Origin: Saccharibacillus endophyticus
GTDB taxonomy: Bacteria > Bacillota > Bacilli > Paenibacillales > Paenibacillaceae
NCBI RefSeq assembly: GCF_013185185.1
Contig: NZ_JAAZWE010000003.1
Span: 372,001 to 436,000 of the forward strand
Length of the DNA: 64,000 bases
Reading direction: 5' to 3'
This document shows, one piece after another, positions 58,539-64,000 of this stretch. The translations under genes were made by a program, and so were the position numbers. Within the stretch, counting starts at the first letter, position 1; the number at the start of each line of letters is the position of its first letter. A model generated the notes under the pieces. That model was not told where the DNA came from. It ran no database searches and saw nothing but the letters and a program-made list of their open reading frames with translations.

Positions 58539-59614
58539 AACTTGATCGCGGGAAAAAGAAGAGCGGAGCGCAAAACCGCATCGGGCGGAAAATCGGACTG
58601 ACCGCCGGCCTTTTGCTGGTGCTCGGAGCCGCAGCATCCGCGTCGGCAGCCGATTACGGGGCGAGATTCCTGCAGCAATACGGAGTCAAAGCGTCAGTCG
58701 CTCCCGCCATGACTCCGGCCAGAAGCGACGCGGACGGTTTGTTCGAGCGTTACTCGCCGGTCGAGAGCAAGACGAACCAGCCGCGCAACGTGGTCAGCGG
58801 AACCAATCCGCATAACGGGGCGGATCTGGCGATGGCGTCGGGAGATCGGGTGTATGCCGTTTTGCCGGGAAAAGTGACCGAGGTCAAGCACGATACCTCC
58901 GCTCAGCTCGGCAGCGTGATTATCGATCACGATACGGACGGAGACGGAGCGCCGGACGGGGTCTATATGCAGTACGTTCATATCGATCCGGCCGGTTCGG
59001 GCGCGTCCGGGATTCGGGTCGGTGATTACGTGACGGAGACGACCGTGATCGGCACGGTCGATCGGGCCAAGCGCTATAATCCGCATTTGCATATTCAACA
59101 GGTGAGCCGGGGACGAAGCGGAGCGGCGGATATCCAGACGATGCCGATGTATTTGTTCTATCGACATACTTCATTGGAGACCTGGAATGCCGGTTCGGAT
59201 CTCGACTATGTATCGGCAGACTGGCAGGACGGCAATATGCTGTATCTGACCGCATATGCCGGAACGGATAATCCGCAGACCAATCAATATGATCGCAATC
59301 GCCCGGCGGAGATCCAACTGCATTACAAGATCGGTTCAAGCGGCAAATGGAAAATGTCGGCGACCAAATTCAGCCTCTACGATGCGAACACGCTGCGTTA
59401 CCGGATCGATCTGAAAAAAGCGACCGGAGCGGTCAAAGGACAAAAGGTCTACGTTTACGCGGCCGCGATTCGTGCCAGCGATCCGACGTTTCCGAATTCC
59501 GCCGCGTATCGTCACGGCTTGTGGCCGCAGTTTTACAAGCAGCCGGACCGTGTATTGTATGCGGCATCTTCGGCCAAAGCGGATGCGGCTTCGCGGGCGT
59601 TCACGATCGAGTAA
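58535..59614 (+). CDS. Secreted M23 (LytM-like) peptidase family protein
   Basis: 359 aa. A basic start and signal peptide end at ASASAAD. The LytM core keeps the zinc motifs HNGAD (His93, Asp97) and HLH (His184, His186), with His150 in YVHID. Inside it sits DTDGDGAPD (133-141), a calcium-binding DxDxDG loop not found in standard LytM domains. A C-terminal beta-rich domain (DLDYVSADWQDGNMLYLTAY) follows. Likely an endopeptidase on peptidoglycan crosslinks. Translationally coupled (ATGA) to the propeller-like gene. Confidence 0.82.
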   Translation: MKLDRGKKKSGAQNRIGRKIGLTAGLLLVLGAAASASAADYGARFLQQYGVKASVAPAMTPARSDADGLFERYSPVESKTNQPRNVVSGTNPHNGADLAMASGDRVYAVLPGKVTEVKHDTSAQLGSVIIDHDTDGDGAPDGVYMQYVHIDPAGSGASGIRVGDYVTETTVIGTVDRAKRYNPHLHIQQVSRGRSGAADIQTMPMYLFYRHTSLETWNAGSDLDYVSADWQDGNMLYLTAYAGTDNPQTNQYDRNRPAEIQLHYKIGSSGKWKMSATKFSLYDANTLRYRIDLKKATGAVKGQKVYVYAAAIRASDPTFPNSAAYRHGLWPQFYKQPDRVLYAASSAKADAASRAFTIE

Positions 59615-59626
59615 TCGAAAATGGAA

Positions 59627-59672
59627 AAAAGCCGTTCCGGTACCGCAAATACGCGGTTAGGAGCGGCTTTTG
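59627..59672 (+). terminator. Intrinsic terminator of the propeller-M23 operon
   Basis: AAAAGCCG (59627-59634) pairs with CGGCTTTT (59664-59671); inner ACCGC and GCGGT extend the stem. Confidence 0.8.
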
Positions 59673-59747
59673 GCATAGGCTAAACAAAGTTAATCAAAGT
59701 ACCCCGGTCAAAGCGTCGATTCGACCTGATCATTCGGCTTCGGCTTA

Positions 59748-61310
59748 TCAGCCTGCGATAGGCGCTTCGCCGTTTGATTGATCTTCTTCGGCCTGACTTT
59801 TTTTCTTGCGGCTTTTCGTTTCGGGAGCCGCGTCGACTTCTTGGTTCCCGATCTTCAATGCAGTGAGCTCTTGGAGATTGCCGATCAGCTTTTCCAAGTG
59901 GTTGAAGCTGTCGGTCATCTGGCCCGTAATATATTTTTGCTCGCCCATGCCGGCCAAAATCTCTTCCATCGCGGCATTGGTCTGCTGCGTAACGGCCGAG
60001 ATGGCGACCGCTTGCCCCGAGACTTCCGAAGAAGCGGTTTTCATTTTTTCGGAACGGTGTTCGACTTCGCCGGCTTGGTCCAGCAGCTTGTGCGTGTTTT
60101 CGTTGATTTCGGTCAAGGCCTGTTCGGAACGCTGCGCGGCTCCCAAGCTGTTTTCCGCCGCTTCGCGCCCGCGCAAGACCTGATTCATCAGGCGCTCGGT
60201 GCCGTGCTGCAATTCGCCGAGAATGCCGCCGATCTGTTCGGCCGACTCGCGGGAATGCTCGGCAAGTTTTCGCACTTCGTCGGATACGACCGCGAAGCCG
60301 CGTCCCGCGTCGCCTGCACGGGCTGCTTCGATCGCCGCGTTCAACGCCAGAAGATTGGTCTGGCTGGCGATCTCGGAGATGGTCGACAGGATCTGGGCAA
60401 TCTGTTGGTTTTGAGCGCGGAACGATTCCATATCATGCGCGGTATCGTTCATGACGGAGTAGACCTGATCGATATGCGAGCGCAGTTCGGTCATCCGGCC
60501 GGAACCTTCCTGGGTCACGTTGGCGGTATGCTCGGACAGATCGCGCATCATGGAAGAGTTTCGAACGACGCCTTCGATTTCCTGATCGCTCGCGGACATT
60601 TTGTCCGAAATATCGGATACGCTGTCGGCCTGGCTCTCGGCACCCTGCGCGACCTGGGCAAAGGCATTGGTGATCTCTCCGGTAATCAGTTCGTTCAACG
60701 TCACGTTTTCTTTCGATTTGCGGGCGAATTTGCTCAGTTCGTCGACGGAAGATTTGACTTGGGACAATACCCGGTCGATTTGAGCGGCGTCGGCTTTGCT
60801 TTTTTCGCGCTGCGCGGCCAAATCGGCAAACAGCTTTTCGTTCAAATAACCGATCGAAACGGCAATGGCGGCAAAGATCGCGAACAAGGCTACCGTGAAC
60901 ACCAAGGTGACGATGCGGCCTTCGGGCATGAATACGTCAGCGCCGCGCAGCCAGGAAATCAGCATTGCCGCAGCAGTAAGGACCGAATAAAGCAGCACGT
61001 AACGGTAGCGCGGGTAAAGCAGCAGCAGCACGACCGGCACAAGAGCCGCCAGGACATTGATCGTGTCGACCAAAACGGCGGCATAAGCGGCGAAGAAAAA
61101 CAGCGCTACCGCGTAAGGCAGGATATGTAGCGCTTTTTTACGAAGCGTGAAAAAGGTGAAAACGGCAGCGAAAAGCGCGATCGCTCCCGCCGCGATTTGC
61201 GAAGGCAGGGATAAATTGAGGCTGGCCGCTCCCAGCAGCAGGAAAAGAGCCCACAAGATCCACATGATGATTTTGTTTCGTTGATACATGACACGTTCGA
61301 AATTGCTCAA
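59748..61310 (-). CDS. Methyl-accepting chemotaxis-type protein with six-helix membrane domain
   Basis: 520 aa. The first 160 residues are almost all hydrophobic, with about six helices ([20 protein letters not shown] onward), and no extracellular sensor domain or clear HAMP. The signalling domain has the conserved tip [40 protein letters not shown]. It probably senses a membrane-related signal. The C-terminus is Lys/Glu-rich and lacks the CheR pentapeptide. No che gene is adjacent. Confidence 0.92.
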   Translation of the reverse strand: MSNFERVMYQRNKIIMWILWALFLLLGAASLNLSLPSQIAAGAIALFAAVFTFFTLRKKALHILPYAVALFFFAAYAAVLVDTINVLAALVPVVLLLLYPRYRYVLLYSVLTAAAMLISWLRGADVFMPEGRIVTLVFTVALFAIFAAIAVSIGYLNEKLFADLAAQREKSKADAAQIDRVLSQVKSSVDELSKFARKSKENVTLNELITGEITNAFAQVAQGAESQADSVSDISDKMSASDQEIEGVVRNSSMMRDLSEHTANVTQEGSGRMTELRSHIDQVYSVMNDTAHDMESFRAQNQQIAQILSTISEIASQTNLLALNAAIEAARAGDAGRGFAVVSDEVRKLAEHSRESAEQIGGILGELQHGTERLMNQVLRGREAAENSLGAAQRSEQALTEINENTHKLLDQAGEVEHRSEKMKTASSEVSGQAVAISAVTQQTNAAMEEILAGMGEQKYITGQMTDSFNHLEKLIGNLQELTALKIGNQEVDAAPETKSRKKKSQAEEDQSNGEAPIAG

Positions 61311-61373
61311 GTGCTCACTTCCCCGTTTATATGATAGATTGCACAGTGCATAAGACCTATCTTAATTATCGTC

Positions 61374-61404
61374 AAAAAGCCCCTAAGCGTGTAGGGGCTT
61401 TTTT
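61374..61404 (-). terminator. Intrinsic terminator of the oxidoreductase gene
   Basis: AAAAAGCCCCTA (61374-61385) and TAGGGGCTTTTTT (61392-61404) form a perfect stem of 12 bp with a short loop and A/T tracts on both sides. It lies after the minus-strand oxidoreductase gene and before the chemoreceptor gene. Confidence 0.85.
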
Positions 61405-61483
61405 CGAAAAAACGAGAAGTCGACTTTGTGATGTAAACGAAAACAATATCGATAAGAACGTTTGAAGTCGATTTATTGTTCTG

Positions 61484-62464
61484 CTATTCGAAGGGATACC
61501 GCAGGTTCCAACGGCTTCGCGTCTCGTCCATCGTCGACATGACGCCGATCGACCAACCGAGCGTGGAGGGCGTTTCGCCGAGGCGTATCCATTCGTTGAA
61601 ATCCGCCACTTCGTAATGCAGCGCTTCGTTTCGTTTTCCGGCTTCGATCGTGTCCCACTTTCCGTCGGAATAAGAGACGAAGGCTCGCACCGCGCGCGTG
61701 AAGTCTTTCAGAAGAATCGTGCCGCCTTCGCAAACGATCGTCGCCAGATGCCCGGTATCGGCAAGAAAGCTAAGCGAAACGGAAGCCGATTCGCCGAGAC
61801 CGCCGTGCAGCATGATCGTGGATTCTTCGTCTACGCCGGTATCGGCTTTCCGCACATCGGTCAGCAGCCGGTCGGGGCCGCCCGGCATGAACATTTTGAC
61901 CAGCGACAGCGCGTACGTGCCCATGTCGAGCAGGGCGCCGCCGGCCAGGTCCGGATTGAAAAAGCGATTTTGCGGATCGTATTCCTTGGCGTCGCCGAAC
62001 GCGACATGGATGCTTTTGATTTTTCCGAGAGAACCTTCCGCCAATACATCCAGCAGCTTTCTGTAGAGGGGCATATGATAAACCGTCATCGCTTCGGCAA
62101 GAATCAAACCGCGCTCCCGGGCGAACGAGACGGCTTCCGCAAGCTGCGCGCCGTTGACCGTGATCGCTTTTTCGCAAAAAACGTGTTTGCCTTTTTCCAG
62201 GCATCGCATGATGAATTCATGATGCGTGCTGTGCGGGGTCGCGATATACACGACGTCGACCGCTTCGTCGTCAAGCAGTTCTTCCAAGCTTCCGTAAGCT
62301 TTTCCGATCTGATGCTTGCGGGCGAATTGTTCGGCTTTTTCGGGTTTTCGCGCGCCGATCGCTTCGATGTTTCCGCAAACGGAGCGTATCGCTTCCGCGA
62401 AGTCGTCCGCGATTTGCCCGGGGCCGAAAATCGCCCATTTCGGCAGGGATGTAGAAGGAGTCAT
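61484..62464 (-). CDS. Gfo/Idh/MocA-family oxidoreductase
   Basis: 326 aa. The N-terminal Rossmann fold starts AIFGPGQIADDFAEAI (Gly-rich NAD(P) loop); the conserved EKP motif reads CEKAITVN, with the catalytic Lys kept but Pro replaced by Ala. The C-terminal domain contains AFGDAKEYDPQNRFFNPDLA and GGALLDMGTYAL. It oxidises or reduces a sugar or polyol with NAD(P). Substrate unknown. AAAGGCTGG precedes the ATG. Confidence 0.92.
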   Translation of the reverse strand: MTPSTSLPKWAIFGPGQIADDFAEAIRSVCGNIEAIGARKPEKAEQFARKHQIGKAYGSLEELLDDEAVDVVYIATPHSTHHEFIMRCLEKGKHVFCEKAITVNGAQLAEAVSFARERGLILAEAMTVYHMPLYRKLLDVLAEGSLGKIKSIHVAFGDAKEYDPQNRFFNPDLAGGALLDMGTYALSLVKMFMPGGPDRLLTDVRKADTGVDEESTIMLHGGLGESASVSLSFLADTGHLATIVCEGGTILLKDFTRAVRAFVSYSDGKWDTIEAGKRNEALHYEVADFNEWIRLGETPSTLGWSIGVMSTMDETRSRWNLRYPFE

Positions 62465-62521
62465 GAGCGTTCCAGCCTTTCTTGAGACGCAAATTTTTCG
62501 TCGGTGGTTTGATGTTCCGTT

Positions 62522-63610
62522 TTAGCGCCGGGTGCGCTCGCTTCTCGGAGGCAGCGGCGGCGTTTCTTCGCTTAACGAAGCGCGGCCCGTCCGTTCGACG
62601 CGGGCTTCTTCGCGCTTGACTGTGTCTTCGATATGCCGCGTTTCCTCGACGTTGCGCGTGCTGACGTCGATTTCTTCGGTAACGACGTTATGTTTGTTGA
62701 TCTCGATGCGTTCTTCGCTGACCGGAATCCGGATCGTTTCGTTTTCACCCACCGGCGCATCCGATTCGACGTCGTCGACGGAACGGCGTTCGATCACCAC
62801 TTCTTCATGGGTAACGGGCACGGTAATCGTTTTTTCTTCGCGGACGATTTCTTTGCGAACCTCGACTTCGCCGGTACGGACTTGATGCTTATCGATTTCC
62901 AACTGCTCGGCGCGCAGCTCCAGCGTGTTTCCTTCCGAAGAAGAAGGCGTTGCCGAACCCTGCGCGGACGAATGCTTTTTGTCCAGCGCGCCCGGTTCGA
63001 ACGAAATCGGCCGCGAATCGGCCGAAGCCGTCAAAGCGTCCGTATTCGGTTCCGGATGCTCTTCATGCCGCGGAGCCTCCGCCTTTAGATTGTCGCTTGG
63101 GCGGTCTTGGGCGCCGAACGAAGTATGATTCAGCGCGTAATGGCTGCTGAATATATGTTCGACTTCTTCGCGGTTCCGGCCGGCGGCGTCGACGATCACC
63201 AACAAACGTCCTCCGCCGACGTGTTCATGGTAGGTGTGCGCGTCCGTTTCGGGAATGCCTAAGCCGATCAATCCGCCGACCAATCCGCCTCCCGTCGCGC
63301 CGACGGCGATGCCCGCCAACGCGGTGGCGATCGGACCGGCCGCGAGCAGCGGACCGATTCCGGGAATGGCCAACGCGCCGAGACCGGCCAACAGACCGCC
63401 GACTCCGCCCAGGATTCCTCCGGCCGCCGCGCCTCCGGCTGCGCCTTCCGGAGCTTTCGTATCGGTTTTTTCGCTAAGCGCTTCGGCTTCTTCCCGGTTT
63501 TTGGAGATCACGGAGATATCGTCCCGCTCGTAGCCGTGCCTTTTCAATTCCTCGATCGCCCCCGAAGCTTCGCGTTCCGTCAAAAATACGCCTACTACTT
63601 TGTCCGTCAT
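62522..63610 (-). CDS. General stress protein: YflT-like domain, Gly-rich segment and DUF2382
   Basis: 362 aa. Residues 1-65 match the heat-induced YflT-like domain (VVGVFLTEREASGAIEELKR). A Gly/Ala-rich hydrophobic segment follows (GGAAAGGILGGVGGLLAGLG), then a low-complexity linker and a C-terminal DUF2382 domain of YsnF type (EKTITVPVTHEEVVIERRSV, IRIPVSEERIEINKHNVVTE). The ATG at 63610 follows GAGGAGG. Its downstream partner on the strand order, the gene at 63750, carries a related DUF2382 domain. Confidence 0.88.
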   Translation of the reverse strand: MTDKVVGVFLTEREASGAIEELKRHGYERDDISVISKNREEAEALSEKTDTKAPEGAAGGAAAGGILGGVGGLLAGLGALAIPGIGPLLAAGPIATALAGIAVGATGGGLVGGLIGLGIPETDAHTYHEHVGGGRLLVIVDAAGRNREEVEHIFSSHYALNHTSFGAQDRPSDNLKAEAPRHEEHPEPNTDALTASADSRPISFEPGALDKKHSSAQGSATPSSSEGNTLELRAEQLEIDKHQVRTGEVEVRKEIVREEKTITVPVTHEEVVIERRSVDDVESDAPVGENETIRIPVSEERIEINKHNVVTEEIDVSTRNVEETRHIEDTVKREEARVERTGRASLSEETPPLPPRSERTRR

Positions 63611-63658
63611 GCCGTGTTCCTCCTCGTTTTTGAAAGTGCGCAGCTTTATCCATACAGG

Positions 63659-63688
63659 AACAAGCCCGGGCATTCTGCCGGGCTTGTT
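63659..63688 (-). terminator. Intrinsic terminator between the two DUF2382 genes
   Basis: AACAAGCCCGG (63659-63669) pairs with CCGGGCTTGTT (63678-63688). It ends the gene that enters from the right edge, so the YflT-DUF2382 gene needs its own promoter in the 48 bp before its start or read-through. Confidence 0.75.
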
Positions 63689-63749
63689 CGCGAGCGAAAC
63701 ATGTATCGGTACGGCTCGGGCAAGAATGATCGGTTTCCGCCGACGCGGA

Positions 63750-64000
63750 TTACAATCTTCTCGAAGACGCTTTTTCTTTCAGCGTTTCGCTGCCTTCGCG
63801 CATGTCGGGATGTCCGTCTTTTTCGATCCGCGCTTCTTCGCGGCGGAGCGTATCGCTGACATGCTCCGTCTCGTGCACGTCGCGCTTGTGCACTTCGACT
63901 TCGCCGGTAACGACGTTGCGTTTGTTTACTTCGACTTGTTCTTCGCTGACCGGAACGCGAATCGTTTCGTCCAGGCCTACCGGCTGGTCGGTCGGCACGT
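63750..64000 (-). CDS. C-terminal part of a DUF2382 (YsnF-like) stress protein, cut by the window edge
   Basis: About 83 residues are visible; the frame stays open to the edge. DETIRVPVSEEQVEVNKRNV and VTGEVEVHKRDVHETEHVSD match the neighbouring gene's DUF2382 segment (IRIPVSEERIEINKHNVVTE). The two are tandem paralogues in the same orientation. N-terminal domains are outside the window. Confidence 0.8.
   Translation of the reverse strand, partial: VPTDQPVGLDETIRVPVSEEQVEVNKRNVVTGEVEVHKRDVHETEHVSDTLRREEARIEKDGHPDMREGSETLKEKASSRRL

Noticed and set aside
1..64000. rRNA, tRNA, prophage, integrase or plasmid replication genes
   Set aside because: None was recognised on either strand; genes are ordinary chromosomal types and no tRNA-like cloverleaf was noticed.

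Overview
The window looks like a chromosomal segment of a Gram-positive, moderately high-GC Paenibacillaceae bacterium, possibly near Saccharibacillus or Paenibacillus. This is inferred from strong AGGAGG-type ribosome binding sites, many intrinsic terminators, TTG and GTG starts, and the gene families present: a copper-amine-oxidase-like stalk protein, FapA/DUF342, a YutG-type PgpA, an rph-rdgB pair, a Btr-like AraC regulator, YflT/DUF2382 stress proteins, GbsR, and sugar-type ABC permeases with no local ATPase. I see no rRNA, tRNA, CRISPR array, prophage or intact transposase.

Layout. 1-14 kb: short transcription units of small enzymes and unknown proteins (P-loop kinases, GNAT, C39-like peptidase, LysR with a divergent alpha/beta hydrolase, DUF3885, two related two-helix membrane proteins of which one carries an SRPBCC domain, a GH36 alpha-galactosidase, GrpB-like, VOC, isochorismatase-like). 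13.7-17.5 kb: an AraC regulator divergent from a GH78 alpha-L-rhamnosidase. 18.6-21.8 kb: an iron module in which an AraC regulator carries a C-terminal siderophore-binding domain and faces a lipoprotein that is its visible paralogue, with two Fur-like boxes between them. 21.9-34.8 kb: Nudix, GNAT, a secreted 5'-nucleotidase, shikimate kinase, RidA, a fused trehalose-phosphate synthase/phosphatase, and an EamA transporter plus deaminase pair behind a leader with its own terminator. Two gene remnants and one MITE-like element also lie here.

36.7-43.2 kb: a GbsR-type regulator divergent from a UgpAEB-like ABC importer, followed by a HAD phosphatase, an SMR exporter and a calcineurin-like phosphoesterase. 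I propose this as an uptake-and-hydrolysis system for a phosphorylated quaternary-amine compound or other phosphodiester. This is an inference from the gene set, not a shown function. 43.4-54.6 kb: a GNAT-Nudix fusion, DUF429, a methyltransferase, a soluble hybrid kinase, a metallo-beta-lactamase-fold enzyme, a large secreted protein with a duplicated His-containing helical domain, SseB, PgpA, RNase PH and RdgB. 54.6-55.2 kb: a noncoding stretch full of palindromes, including two long hairpin repeats of one family in opposite orientation. 55.2-64 kb: FapA, a secreted propeller-like protein overlapping an M23 peptidase gene, a membrane chemoreceptor, an oxidoreductase and two DUF2382 stress proteins, the last cut by the window edge.

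Most genes are single or in pairs, with translational coupling (ATGA or GTGA overlaps) marking the true operons. The strongest leads are the hairpin repeat pair, the phospho-substrate cluster, the iron regulator and binding-protein paralogues, the EamA leader, and the duplicated E-H...H...H-E secreted protein.
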